A program made the translations under genes and the position numbers. Source: an uncultured archaeon (GTDB lineage Archaea; Micrarchaeota; Micrarchaeia; Anstonellales; Anstonellaceae). Taken from it: a DNA stretch of 41,452 nt. Shown here piece by piece: positions 1 to 7,065 of this stretch. Every line of letters begins with the position of its first letter. Position 1 is the stretch's first letter. The stretch is taken from NCBI GenBank assembly GCA_902384555.1, contig CABMCD010000003.1:1-41452 (forward strand), in the 5' to 3' direction. Below the pieces are notes generated by a model that had not been told where the DNA came from, did no database searches, and saw only the letters and a program-made list of their open reading frames with translations.

Positions 1-267
1 GATTTTGAGCGCGTCCAGATAAGGCTGCTCGAGATTGGAGAGGTTCTTCTGTTTTTTGTAGTCTTCCTTGATTTGCTCGATGGGAGCGAGGTTTTTCTTC
101 TCGCCGCCCCGGTTGCCCTCGAAAAGGCCGAAAATGCGTTCCTTGAGCCTGCGGGCGAAATGAATCGTCGTGGGGCGGTTGGCTCCGTCCTCGGCAACGC
201 TGGCGACATAGTAAGCCGGCTGGCGGCGGCCGGGACCTTGGAATGTGCCTACGGCGATGCTGTTCAT
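1..267 (-). CDS. Unknown protein, N-terminal part only (runs off the left edge)
   Basis: An open minus-strand frame starts with ATG at 267 and stays open for 89 codons to the window edge, so the 3' part is missing. The visible N-terminus begins MNSIAVGTFQGPGRRQ and continues into a basic, charged stretch (KERIFGLFEGNRGGEKKN, then a Lys/Gln-rich helix). There is no signal peptide or membrane segment. I do not recognise the family. The codons are GC-rich like those of neighbouring genes, and the opposite strand offers nothing better. The gene is divergent from the regulator at 575. An ATG at 280 is in another frame. The assignment rests on frame openness and composition only. Confidence 0.5.
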   Translation of the reverse strand, partial: MNSIAVGTFQGPGRRQPAYYVASVAEDGANRPTTIHFARRLKERIFGLFEGNRGGEKKNLAPIEQIKEDYKKQKNLSNLEQPYLDALKI

Positions 268-482
268 GCGACGTCCTCATGTTGCCCAACGGCAAATTGT
301 GCGGAAAAGGCCGATGGAAAATCTCGGCCATAGCCGAGGATTCAGTTTTCCGCCCGCCGTCCGCACCCGTCTCGGACCGCACTCCCAGTTCGGCAGTCCG
401 GATGCTGTTTTTACTCTTTTTTTAGGCAGACGGGCTAAATAAATGTATCGCTCAGGGCCCAAGCTGGCGCTGACGCACTGAG

Positions 483-516
483 AGCAACATGCGGAAGGTC
501 CAGTATAAGTGTTGCT
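483..516. repeat. Inverted repeat AGCAACA / TGTTGCT upstream of the first Lrp gene
   Basis: Seven-base arms at 483-489 and 510-516 are separated by 20 nt and lie 59-92 nt before the start codon at 575. This is beyond the TATA box, where an activator or repressor could bind. The 9-mer ATAAGTGTT at 505-513 overlaps the right arm and recurs at 1616-1624 just before the exporter gene. Chance cannot be excluded. Confidence 0.3.
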
Positions 517-520
517 TCTA

Positions 521-538
521 TTTTTTAGTCAAAAAATA
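521..538. promoter_or_regulatory. AT-rich near-palindrome, candidate Lrp operator
   Basis: The sequence TTTTTTAGTCAAAAAATA is a near-palindrome directly upstream of the TATA box of the first Lrp gene. Its reverse complement recurs almost intact at 4271-4287, just past the second Lrp gene. Lrp/AsnC proteins commonly bind AT-rich imperfect palindromes near their own promoters, so autoregulation is a reasonable inference. No binding evidence is available. Confidence 0.4.
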
Positions 539-544
539 GATAGA

Positions 545-552
545 TATAAATA
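545..552 (+). promoter_or_regulatory. TATA box of the first Lrp gene (leaderless)
   Basis: ATATAAAT is centred about 26 nt before the ATG at 575. In archaea transcription starts about 25-27 nt after the TATA centre, so the mRNA would begin at the start codon. No Shine-Dalgarno sequence precedes the ATG, which agrees. Confidence 0.6.
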
Positions 553-574
553 GAATCCCGTCTTTTTACTATTT

Positions 575-1558
575 ATGCCCATCGAGCTGGACAAAATTGA
601 CAAACGCATTCTCTTCGAGTTGGACCGAAACTGCCGAATCCCCGAGACGCGCCTCGCCAAAATCGTGGGCAAGTCCAAGGAGGCGGTGCGATACCGCGTC
701 AAGAATTTGCGCGCCTCCGGCGTCATCGTGGGCTACAGCGCCCACATCAACATGGGCCTGCTGGGCTACCGGGGCTACAAGGTCTATCTCAAAATCCGCG
801 AGAAGCCGCTGCTCAAGCGCCAGTTTCTCGAGCACTTGGAGAGCCGCAAGGACATCTACTGGGTGGGCGTGGGCGACGGGGCCTGGAGCATCGGCATCAC
901 CTTTTTCGCCCGGAGCAACGACGAATTCTACGAGAAGAAAAACGAGCTGTACGCCAAATACCGAGACTTGGTGCTCTCGGAAGTCAACGGTTCCATCGTC
1001 GAGGTGTCGGTGTTCGGCAAGGAGCTGCTGGTCGGCGAGGAGCGCGCCGGCGCCAAGCCCCTCAAAGTGTTCGAGCGGGGCGCCAAGCCGGTTGAAATCG
1101 ACGGGCTGGAGCGCAAAATCCTCGGCGCGCTGCTGCGCAACAGCCGCATCAAAATCGTCGAGCTGGCCGGCCAGTGCGGCACCTCGATTGAGGTGGTGCG
1201 CAACCGCATGAAGCGCCTGGAAGACCGGGGCGTGATTCAGGGCTATATCGTGCAGGCCAACTACCAGAAGCTGGGCCTGGAGTCCTACAAAACCTTCCTC
1301 TACCTCGAAGGCCTTTCGCCCAAGATGCAGAAAAAAGTGTTTGACATCGCCCACGGCCACCCCAACGTCCTGCACGTGGTCAAGACCATCGCACCATGGG
1401 CCGTGGAGCTGGAAGTGCTGGCCCCCAACTACGCCCAGTACAACGAAGTGGTCAACTACATCCGCCGCGAGCTGGCCGACGTGCTCATCAACGTGGAATC
1501 CACCAACCTCAGCCAGGACCGCCTCTTTCCCTCGAAAACGACCGTGTTTGACGACTGA
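575..1558 (+). CDS. Double Lrp/AsnC-type transcriptional regulator (paralogue 1)
   Basis: A 327-residue DNA-binding regulator built from two Lrp/AsnC units in tandem; usual Lrp proteins are about 150 residues. Unit one has an HTH at about residues 5-55 (LDKIDKRILFELDRNCRIPE, then KSKEAVRYRVKNL as probable recognition helix) followed by a RAM-like alpha/beta region. Unit two has an HTH at about 172-225 (LERKILGALLRNSRIKIVEL, then TSIEVVRNRMKRL) and a second RAM-like region. Family members bind amino acids or other small molecules and control transport and metabolism genes. The start is fixed by a TATA box 26 nt upstream. It is the first gene of a cassette with the AlaE-like exporter fusion, and it is closely related to the gene at 3242, including long nucleotide stretches of near identity. 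Role as the local exporter's regulator is inferred from position. Confidence 0.85.
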   Translation: MPIELDKIDKRILFELDRNCRIPETRLAKIVGKSKEAVRYRVKNLRASGVIVGYSAHINMGLLGYRGYKVYLKIREKPLLKRQFLEHLESRKDIYWVGVGDGAWSIGITFFARSNDEFYEKKNELYAKYRDLVLSEVNGSIVEVSVFGKELLVGEERAGAKPLKVFERGAKPVEIDGLERKILGALLRNSRIKIVELAGQCGTSIEVVRNRMKRLEDRGVIQGYIVQANYQKLGLESYKTFLYLEGLSPKMQKKVFDIAHGHPNVLHVVKTIAPWAVELEVLAPNYAQYNEVVNYIRRELADVLINVESTNLSQDRLFPSKTTVFDD

Positions 1559-1590
1559 GCGGTCCGGCCCCGCGCCCGGGCGCAACCCAT

Positions 1591-1600
1591 TCATTTATAA
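1591..1600 (+). promoter_or_regulatory. Probable TATA box of the exporter-methyltransferase gene
   Basis: An ATTTATAACG element lies in the 81-nt gap after the first Lrp gene. It predicts a transcript start near 1621 and a leader of about 19 nt carrying a purine-rich GGGGGG ribosome-binding site before the ATG at 1640. The gene therefore probably has its own promoter. Confidence 0.4.
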
Positions 1601-1639
1601 CGCCCAAACGGGACAATAAGTGTTATAGTGGGGGGTAAA

Positions 1640-3190
1640 ATGAAATCAGGAATCGTGGCCGGCGAAAAGAAAGACAGCCGCGCGCAAAGCCAGAATATCC
1701 AAACCCCCAATGCAGGGCCCAAATTCTGCGGGCGCAACCTTCTTTTGACCAACGAAATATTTGACGGAACAAGCGTACGGGGCTCGAAACCGGACGGAAA
1801 ATTCGGTCAGGTTGATGCAAATCCCTCCTGGTGGGTTTACAATCAGGACCTGCTCTGGCCGGCGACGGGCCATAACCCCAAGCCGGCCATCACCATTCGC
1901 GTTCCGGAGAAGCTGCAGCCCCAGGCCGCCCTGCTCAAGGCCCGCCTTCTGGAATGGAGGCGGGAGCAGAAGATGCAGTTTCTCAAGATATTCACCGCCG
2001 ACACTATGAGCAATATCACCTTCTCCATCCCCACCGGCATCGTGCTGGACCTCATCACCGGCCTCAACCTGGCCGGCATCATCTCTTCGCGCACCTCGGG
2101 CTCCCTGACCAATTTCTTCACCGGCGGGGCGTTCGGCTGGTGGCGGGAATTCACCTACCGCTGGATGAAAGGCCTCTATGGAACCTGGAAGGACCTGACG
2201 CGCCCGGTGCGCCGCTGGATTCACAAGGAGGCGCAAAAACTGGCCGCGCATCTGAGAAGCGCTCCCGCGCCAAGCCAGGACGAGCTGCATGCGAACTGGG
2301 TGAAAGCGGATAAGGAAGCCAAGCCCTGGCGGCGGGTGCTGATCAGCGATTTGGTGGCCTTCGACACCTTCCAGACCATCGTCTACGCCGCCGTGGTGGC
2401 GGTGGCCAGCCGGCTTTCCGAAGGCCAGGTGAACGTCCAGAAAATCAAGCACGGCGTCGAGGTCATCCTGCTGGCCTCGCCCATCCTGGGGCCGGGCATG
2501 GGATGGTTCATGGACCGCTTCCGCGAATGGTTCAAAATCGAGCCGGCGTCGGAATCGGTGTACCGCCGGCAAATCCGGAACCTCTATGAAAAATGCACCC
2601 CGGCATACGACCGGCACATGGAGGAGACCGGGCATTACGCGGCCCAGCAAAAGCTGTATAACCTGGTGAAAAAATACGTCGGAGAGCCCGTGCTGGACCT
2701 GGCCTGCGGCCCCGGATTTTTGCTGGGTTTGCTGGCCGGGGACTTTGAGCGCATATATGGCAATGACTTCTCCAAGCCCATGCTGGACGCGGCGGAGCGG
2801 CGGGCCCCCAAGGCCGTCCTCACGCGCGAGAACGCGGAGGATTTCGTGGGCGGGCTGCACGCGCACTATGGGACCATCTTCTGCTGCAATCTTTTCTACT
2901 ACCTCCAAAACAGGGAAAAAACCATCCAGCACTGGGAAAGCCTGCTGGCCCCGGGCGGGCGGATGATTTTCTTTGAGGAAGAGCCGTTCGTGCAGCCGTC
3001 GGGCGAGAAGCTGGGCGCGTACCTCTACCAAATGGCGGCGCTCACCAAGCCCGTCCCCATGGACGAGCTGGTTCGGCTGGTGGAAAAGGCGGGCTTGGAA
3101 GTCGTGGAGCGCCATTCCGTCCCCATCGACGAAAAACACCGCCTGCACGCGGTCGTGGCGGCCAGCCGGCGCGATTTTGACATCGAGTGA
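1640..3190 (+). CDS. AlaE-like L-alanine exporter fused to a SAM-dependent methyltransferase
   Basis: 516 residues, starting at the ATG after a GGGGGGT ribosome-binding site (an in-frame GTG at 1628 is less likely). Residues 1-110 are a soluble, unassigned region. Residues about 118-300 resemble the L-alanine exporter AlaE: a first membrane-associated half (ADTMSNITFSIPTGIVLDLI), then a second half with LISDLVAFDTFQTIVYAAVV and a Gly/Pro-rich helix ending FMDRFREWFKI. E. coli AlaE has the parallel pattern LADILAYVTFQSPVYVA and ends YFLDYCRRLFKV. The AlaE halves are separated by a basic insert (about 180-232). Residues about 310-516 are a class I methyltransferase with motif I VLDLACGPGF (351-360) and the acidic partner GNDFSKPMLDAA. 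The methyl acceptor is unknown. Two double-Lrp regulators flank it. The AlaE call comes from motif memory, not a search. Confidence 0.7.
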   Translation: MKSGIVAGEKKDSRAQSQNIQTPNAGPKFCGRNLLLTNEIFDGTSVRGSKPDGKFGQVDANPSWWVYNQDLLWPATGHNPKPAITIRVPEKLQPQAALLKARLLEWRREQKMQFLKIFTADTMSNITFSIPTGIVLDLITGLNLAGIISSRTSGSLTNFFTGGAFGWWREFTYRWMKGLYGTWKDLTRPVRRWIHKEAQKLAAHLRSAPAPSQDELHANWVKADKEAKPWRRVLISDLVAFDTFQTIVYAAVVAVASRLSEGQVNVQKIKHGVEVILLASPILGPGMGWFMDRFREWFKIEPASESVYRRQIRNLYEKCTPAYDRHMEETGHYAAQQKLYNLVKKYVGEPVLDLACGPGFLLGLLAGDFERIYGNDFSKPMLDAAERRAPKAVLTRENAEDFVGGLHAHYGTIFCCNLFYYLQNREKTIQHWESLLAPGGRMIFFEEEPFVQPSGEKLGAYLYQMAALTKPVPMDELVRLVEKAGLEVVERHSVPIDEKHRLHAVVAASRRDFDIE

Positions 3191-3212
3191 GGCGACGGGG
3201 CCAAGACAAGCG

Positions 3213-3220
3213 TTTAATAA
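3213..3220 (+). promoter_or_regulatory. TATA box of the second Lrp gene (leaderless)
   Basis: TTTAATAA is centred about 25.5 nt before the ATG at 3242, inside the 51-nt gap after the exporter gene. The second regulator can therefore be made from its own leaderless transcript rather than only by read-through. Confidence 0.55.
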
Positions 3221-3241
3221 GGGCAAAGGCGTGGCTTAGAC

Positions 3242-4219
3242 ATGAATCCGCGGCTGGACACAATCGACCGGCGCATCCTTTTCGAACTGGACCAGAACTG
3301 CCGAATCCCCGAGACGCGGCTCGCCAAAATCGTGGGCAAGTCCAAGGAGGCGGTGCGCTACCGCATCAAGAATTTGCGCGAGACGGGCATCATCAAGGGC
3401 TACTCGATGTATTTCGACGTCTCGCGCCTCGGCTTCGAGGGGTACAAGGTCTATCTCAAAATCCGCGAGAAGCCGGCGCTCAAGCGGCAGTTTTTGGAGG
3501 ACCTGCAGAAGCGGCCCGACATCTTCTGGACCAGCACCGGGGACGGCGCGTGGAACATCGCCATCACCTTCCTGGCCCGCAACGGCGACGAGTTCTACCA
3601 GAAAAAGAACGAGCTCTACGCCCAGCACCGCGACATTGTGCTCTCGGAAGTGAACGCCGCCATGGTCGAGGGCATGGCGTTCCCCAAGAAGTTTCTGCTC
3701 GGCGACGAGGGCCGGGCGGTGGAGCCCGCCTACCTGCTCAGCAAGTCGCACGAGGTCGAAGTGGATGCCGTCAGCCGCAAAATCCTCGGCGCGCTCATGC
3801 ACAACAGCCGCATCAAGCTCGTGGAGCTGGCCGGCGAGTGCGGCACCTCGATTGAGGTGGTGCGCAACCGCATGAAGCGCCTGGAGGAGCAGGGCGTGAT
3901 TCAGAGCTATTCGGTGGAAATGGACTACGCCAAGATGGGCATGGAATTCTACAAGGCCTTCCTCTATCTCGAGGGCCTCTCGCCGGCCATGGAGAAGCGC
4001 ATCTACGAGATGGCGCGCCGGCACCCCAACGTGCTGACCCTCATCAAGACCATCGCGCCCTGGGCCGTGGAGCTGGAAATCATGGTCGAGGACTACGCGA
4101 AATACAACGAGGTCATCGGCCAAATCCGCCGCGAGTTCGCCGACGTGCTCATCAACGTCGAGTCGGCCAACATGGCCAGCTGGATTGAATTCCCGGCGCG
4201 CAAGGCTATCTTTGAGTAG
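3242..4219 (+). CDS. Double Lrp/AsnC-type transcriptional regulator (paralogue 2)
   Basis: 325 residues with the same two-unit architecture as the gene at 575: HTH one at about 5-55 (recognition helix KSKEAVRYRIKNL), a RAM-like region, HTH two at about 172-225 (TSIEVVRNRMKRL, identical to paralogue 1) and a second RAM-like region. The two recognition helices differ from paralogue 1 by at most one residue, so both proteins probably see the same DNA sites, while the sensory halves differ more (for example LLGYRGYKVYLK against RLGFEGYKVYLK, and divergent linkers). They could form hetero-oligomers or respond to different ligands; this is inference. It has its own TATA box and ends in TAG. AT-rich DNA with a candidate operator follows. 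Confidence 0.85.
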   Translation: MNPRLDTIDRRILFELDQNCRIPETRLAKIVGKSKEAVRYRIKNLRETGIIKGYSMYFDVSRLGFEGYKVYLKIREKPALKRQFLEDLQKRPDIFWTSTGDGAWNIAITFLARNGDEFYQKKNELYAQHRDIVLSEVNAAMVEGMAFPKKFLLGDEGRAVEPAYLLSKSHEVEVDAVSRKILGALMHNSRIKLVELAGECGTSIEVVRNRMKRLEEQGVIQSYSVEMDYAKMGMEFYKAFLYLEGLSPAMEKRIYEMARRHPNVLTLIKTIAPWAVELEIMVEDYAKYNEVIGQIRREFADVLINVESANMASWIEFPARKAIFE

Positions 4220-4231
4220 GCAAAATGACTG

Positions 4232-4287
4232 TTTTTAGACTAATTCTAATTTTTCACAATAAAAAAACAATTTTTGACTAAAAAATA
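4232..4287. promoter_or_regulatory. AT-rich block with inverted copy of the 521-538 motif; possible terminator
   Basis: Directly after the second Lrp gene the plus strand has several T runs (GTTTTTAG, CTAATTTTTC, CAATTTTTG), which could end transcription in the U-rich archaeal manner. At 4271-4287 TTTTTGACTAAAAAATA matches the reverse complement of the motif at 521-538 over 15-16 bases. The motif thus brackets the three-gene cassette in opposite orientations. Confidence 0.4.
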
Positions 4288-4350
4288 AGACCAAATTTAA
4301 TATGGTCGCGGTCCGTGCTAATCCCACCATCGTGGGAGTGGGGTGGATGA

Positions 4351-4440
4351 ATGGAAAGTGCATGGAAGCATGTGAGAAGCAAGCTGGACCGGCTCGCGGA
4401 GCGGGCGCAAAAACTGAGCTTCAACGAACTGGAATATTGA
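4351..4440 (+). CDS. Possible 29-residue peptide
   Basis: A short frame encodes a 29-residue amphipathic, basic-then-acidic helix (starting MESAWKHVRSKLDRLAERAQ) and ends in TGA. A TATA-like AATTTAATAT (4294-4303) predicts transcription from about 4325, and GGGGTGGA precedes the ATG. A small hairpin CCCAC-CATC-GTGGG (4323-4336) lies at the predicted transcript start. The Leu/Ala heptad spacing looks protein-like, but the frame is short enough to be accidental, and the transcript could instead be a small RNA. It ends 8 nt before the end of the convergent gene at 4449. Confidence 0.3.
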   Translation: MESAWKHVRSKLDRLAERAQKLSFNELEY

Positions 4441-4448
4441 GGAGCAAA

Positions 4449-5543
4449 TCACGCTGATTTATCTTCATGCGGAGTTATCCCTTCTGTTGATTTATCCTGC
4501 TTTTGTTTTTTAAGCGACGGGCGGCGCCGGTGCGCATGCCGATGGTACGCGTAAAGGGCCAGCCACAGCAGCACCCAGGCGGCCAGGCCCGCCGGCTTGA
4601 AGCCGTCGGGGGGGAGCAGAAGAAGCCCGACCAGCAGCGGCAGGAGCGTGATTCCGAGGTAAAACGGCCGGGCGTGCACATAGCGCGCGCTCAGCAGCAG
4701 GATGAGCAGATAGAGGCCGCTTAGCACCGGATAAGGCGCGCTGGGGCTGAACGAGAGAGGGGCCGAGGAGAACAGCCCGCCGGAGAAAAATGGAGCCAAA
4801 GGCCCGCTGGGGCCCTTTGGAGCCGCATCCGCGCGCAGGGCGGATGGGGAAGCCGGCTGGAGGATGGGCATGGCCAGCGGTGCGGCGGGGCCCTCGGAGG
4901 CGGCCGGGCCGCCGGGAGCGGAGGGTTTGGGGGCCGAGCGCGGCTCGGAGGGCGCGGAGAGGTTGGTTTCAAGCGCCGGAGCGGAAGCGGGGGCCGAGGG
5001 GGGACTGGAAACAATGGAGCCCTGCGCCGTTGCGGAGGCATTGGAGGGCGGGGCCGCGCCCGCCAGGCTGCCGTTGGTTTGGGGGACGAGGTAGAAGTTG
5101 AGCGTTTCGCTGGAGTTGGGCATCAGGATGCACAGGCTGCTTCCGTTGAGCGCCAAGCGGAACGGGTCCGCCTTGTTGGCGGTCTGCGAGATGGAAAACC
5201 TGAAATCGCCGCTGGCGAAAACAGGCGCGCCCGCGGTTGGCGGCGAGCCCGAGAAGGCGGAGGGCGAGTCCAGGCGCAGCACGCAGGAGTCGTTCCCGCC
5301 CGGCGCGCGGCGCACCAAAAATTCCACCCGCGCGTCCCCGACGGGCCGGGCGCTGGTGAGCAGGACGCTGGAATTGAGGAAGCCGGCCTGGCAGGCGGCC
5401 GGCGAGGGGCAGGAGAAGACGGCAAAGGCGGCCTGCGTGCCGAAGTGGATGGTGTTGCCCTCGTAGGAAAGGTAGGCCGCAAAGCCGGCAGGCGGGGCCA
5501 GCAACAGGGCAAACAGGGCCAGAGAAAGGAAGAACCGGTTCAT
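4449..5543 (-). CDS. Exported membrane-anchored protein of unknown function
   Basis: 364 residues. It starts with a signal peptide (MNRFFLSLALFALLLAPPAG) followed by an extracellular domain of about 160 residues with several NSS/NGS/NAS sequons and four cysteines. Next comes a long Ala/Pro/Ser-rich flexible linker (about 175-265). The C-terminus has about three hydrophobic segments (YPVLSGLYLLILLLSA, ITLLPLLVGLLLLP, LAAWVLLWLALYAY) and a basic His/Arg tail. The start is preferred because a TATA box at 5563-5574 is centred about 25 nt upstream; longer in-frame starts would lie beyond it and inside the DHH gene. It shares this promoter divergently with the DHH gene. The layout suggests a surface-displayed domain on a stalk. 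I recognise no family. Confidence 0.6.
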   Translation of the reverse strand: MNRFFLSLALFALLLAPPAGFAAYLSYEGNTIHFGTQAAFAVFSCPSPAACQAGFLNSSVLLTSARPVGDARVEFLVRRAPGGNDSCVLRLDSPSAFSGSPPTAGAPVFASGDFRFSISQTANKADPFRLALNGSSLCILMPNSSETLNFYLVPQTNGSLAGAAPPSNASATAQGSIVSSPPSAPASAPALETNLSAPSEPRSAPKPSAPGGPAASEGPAAPLAMPILQPASPSALRADAAPKGPSGPLAPFFSGGLFSSAPLSFSPSAPYPVLSGLYLLILLLSARYVHARPFYLGITLLPLLVGLLLLPPDGFKPAGLAAWVLLWLALYAYHRHAHRRRPSLKKQKQDKSTEGITPHEDKSA

Positions 5544-5562
5544 CGCCCCACCCATCCCGACA

Positions 5563-5574
5563 AATATTAAAAAA
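5563..5574. promoter_or_regulatory. Shared divergent TATA box
   Basis: AATATTAAAAAA sits between two divergent genes. Read to the left it is about 25 nt from the ATG at 5543 (leaderless). Read to the right it predicts a start near 5594 and a 17-nt leader for the gene at 5611. Confidence 0.5.
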
Positions 5575-5610
5575 CTTCCAAGCCGCCAGCAGTCTGGAAC
5601 GAGTGTTTTC

Positions 5611-6519
5611 ATGCGCCTCATCACCCATACCGACCTGGACGGCGTGTTCTGCGCCGCGCTTTTGTGCAGCGTGGAGCAGATCGACGAGGTCAAGTTCATC
5701 GACCCCGGCACCATTCAGGCCGGCACGATGCGCATCACCAAAAACGACATCCTCTCGGACTTGCCCTATGATTCGAGGGCGGGCCTGTGGTTCGACCACC
5801 ACGCTTCCTCGCAGCCCAAGGCGGGGCAGAAATTCGAGGGTGCCTTCGCCCTCGCGCCCTCGGGCGCGCGCGTGATATTCGATTATTTCGAGAACCCGTT
5901 TTTGGAGAAATACCGCCCGGCGCTCGAAGAGGTGGACAAAATCGACTCGGGGCAGGTGCCGCTGGAACAGGCGCGCGCGCCGACGGGCTGGTTCCTGCTT
6001 TCCAACACGCTGGAAACCGACGCGCCCAAAGAGGAGGACGACCGCTACCGGCGCCACGTCATCGCCCTGATTCGCAAGAATCCGGACATCGCCGCCATAC
6101 TGGCCGACGGACGGGTGGCGGCGCGGACGAAGAACGTGCAGGCCCAGCTGGCCAAGTTCGGGCAAATCCTGCGCGAGCACACCGTGCTGGTCGGTCAGGT
6201 GGCGTATTCCGATTTGCGCGCGCGGCCCGACCTGCCGAGGGGCAACAATTTCCTCGTCTACGCGCTCTTCCCCCAAGCGCGCACCTCGGTGCGCCTGATG
6301 CCCCAAAAAGAGGGGGACGACCTGCTCAAGATTTCGGTCGGCCACAACATCTACGGGAAGAAAAGCGCCTTCGACGTCGGCGCGGCCATGAAGCGCATCG
6401 GCGGGGGCGGCCATGCGGCCGTGGGCGGTGCGAGCGTGCCGGGCGCGGAGGCCGAAAAAATCGCCAGAAAGCTGGTGGACGAAATCAACGAATTTTTGAA
6501 AAAAGAAGAGGAGACGTAA
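5611..6519 (+). CDS. DHH-family phosphoesterase
   Basis: 302 residues with the DHH/DHHA1 layout of manganese-dependent phosphoesterases (oligoribonuclease, pAp- or cyclic-dinucleotide-type enzymes). Metal-binding motifs are visible: HTDLDG (6-11) gives the first aspartates, and FDHHAS (61-66) is the DHH signature. The C-terminal DHHA1 substrate-binding motif GGGGHAAVGG lies near residue 270. The protein is soluble and probably cytoplasmic. The exact substrate cannot be read from the sequence; NrnA-like degradation of short RNA or a nucleotide second messenger are both possible. The last codons fall in the first unit of a 19-bp tandem repeat that continues past the stop. Confidence 0.85.
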   Translation: MRLITHTDLDGVFCAALLCSVEQIDEVKFIDPGTIQAGTMRITKNDILSDLPYDSRAGLWFDHHASSQPKAGQKFEGAFALAPSGARVIFDYFENPFLEKYRPALEEVDKIDSGQVPLEQARAPTGWFLLSNTLETDAPKEEDDRYRRHVIALIRKNPDIAAILADGRVAARTKNVQAQLAKFGQILREHTVLVGQVAYSDLRARPDLPRGNNFLVYALFPQARTSVRLMPQKEGDDLLKISVGHNIYGKKSAFDVGAAMKRIGGGGHAAVGGASVPGAEAEKIARKLVDEINEFLKKEEET

Positions 6520-6555
6520 AAAAGAAGAGGGAACGCAAAAAAGAAGAGGAAAAGC
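6499..6555. repeat. Three tandem 19-bp units at the 3' end of the DHH gene
   Basis: Units at 6499-6517, 6518-6536 and 6537-6555 all begin AAAAAAGAAGAGG and vary only in the last six bases. The first unit encodes the KKEEET tail of the DHH protein, with the stop codon just after it. The repeat probably arose by slippage and may vary in copy number. Confidence 0.75.
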
Positions 6556-6587
6556 AACGGGGAAAAAAGGGGAAAGCCGCAAAAAGC

Positions 6588-6998
6588 TCAGCGGCGGCGC
6601 TTGGCCTTGGCCTTCGGGCGGGCCTTGGCTTTGGCCTTGGATTTCTTTCCCCCAAGTGAAGGCTTGCGCATGCCCGACGCGGGCGGGCCGGCGAAGAAGG
6701 CGCCCAGGTCCACTTCCGAGTCGTCGGACGGCTCCGGCTGCCACGCGGAGGCGGCCTGGCCGGCCGCAGGGGGCGTGGATACCAGCACGTCATGCATGCC
6801 GGACGGCTTGGGCTGCGGGCGCAGCACCCACTGCGCGGTGGCAAACGCCACGGCGACCAAGCCTGCGCTCAGGGAGATGGACGTCCAGTTGTGCTCGACG
6901 CCCAGCCATATCTCGAACACGTAGCGCAGCAACGCCACCACGATGAAAGAAACGGCGAAAATCTTGATCCAGGAGAATACTTCGCGCATATTGACCAT
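6588..6998 (-). CDS. Small membrane protein with basic Lys/Ala tail
   Basis: 136 residues. Two hydrophobic segments lie near the N-terminus (IFAVSFIVVALLRYVFEIWL and SLSAGLVAVAFATAQWVL), followed by a soluble, probably disordered region and a strongly basic tail of Lys-Ala repeats ending KRRR. The tail could bind nucleic acid or anionic lipid; this is inference. The start at 6998 has a GAGGGG ribosome-binding site 6 nt upstream. A TATA box (7032-7040) predicts transcription from about 7010, which excludes the longer frame starting at 7022. No family recognised. Confidence 0.6.
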   Translation of the reverse strand: MVNMREVFSWIKIFAVSFIVVALLRYVFEIWLGVEHNWTSISLSAGLVAVAFATAQWVLRPQPKPSGMHDVLVSTPPAAGQAASAWQPEPSDDSEVDLGAFFAGPPASGMRKPSLGGKKSKAKAKARPKAKAKRRR

Positions 6999-7031
6999 GC
7001 AAACCCCTCGGTTTCCCATCAACGACTGAGC

Positions 7032-7040
7032 GTTTTTAAG
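7032..7040 (-). promoter_or_regulatory. TATA box of the small membrane protein gene
   Basis: On the minus strand CTTAAAAAC is centred about 38 nt before the ATG at 6998 and predicts a leader of about 12 nt holding the GAGGGG site. Confidence 0.4.
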
Positions 7041-7065
7041 CGTTAGCCCCGCCCGCCTCCGGCCG

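Larger units (their letters stand above)
268..574. other. Intergenic region, 307 bp, divergent promoters
   Basis: This spacer lies between the minus-strand gene starting at 267 and the plus-strand Lrp gene starting at 575. No convincing gene is seen. It is more AT-rich towards 400-574. It contains an inverted repeat (483-489 with 510-516), an AT-rich motif repeated beyond the far end of the cassette (521-538) and a TATA box (545-552). No clear promoter is visible for the minus-strand gene. Confidence 0.6.
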
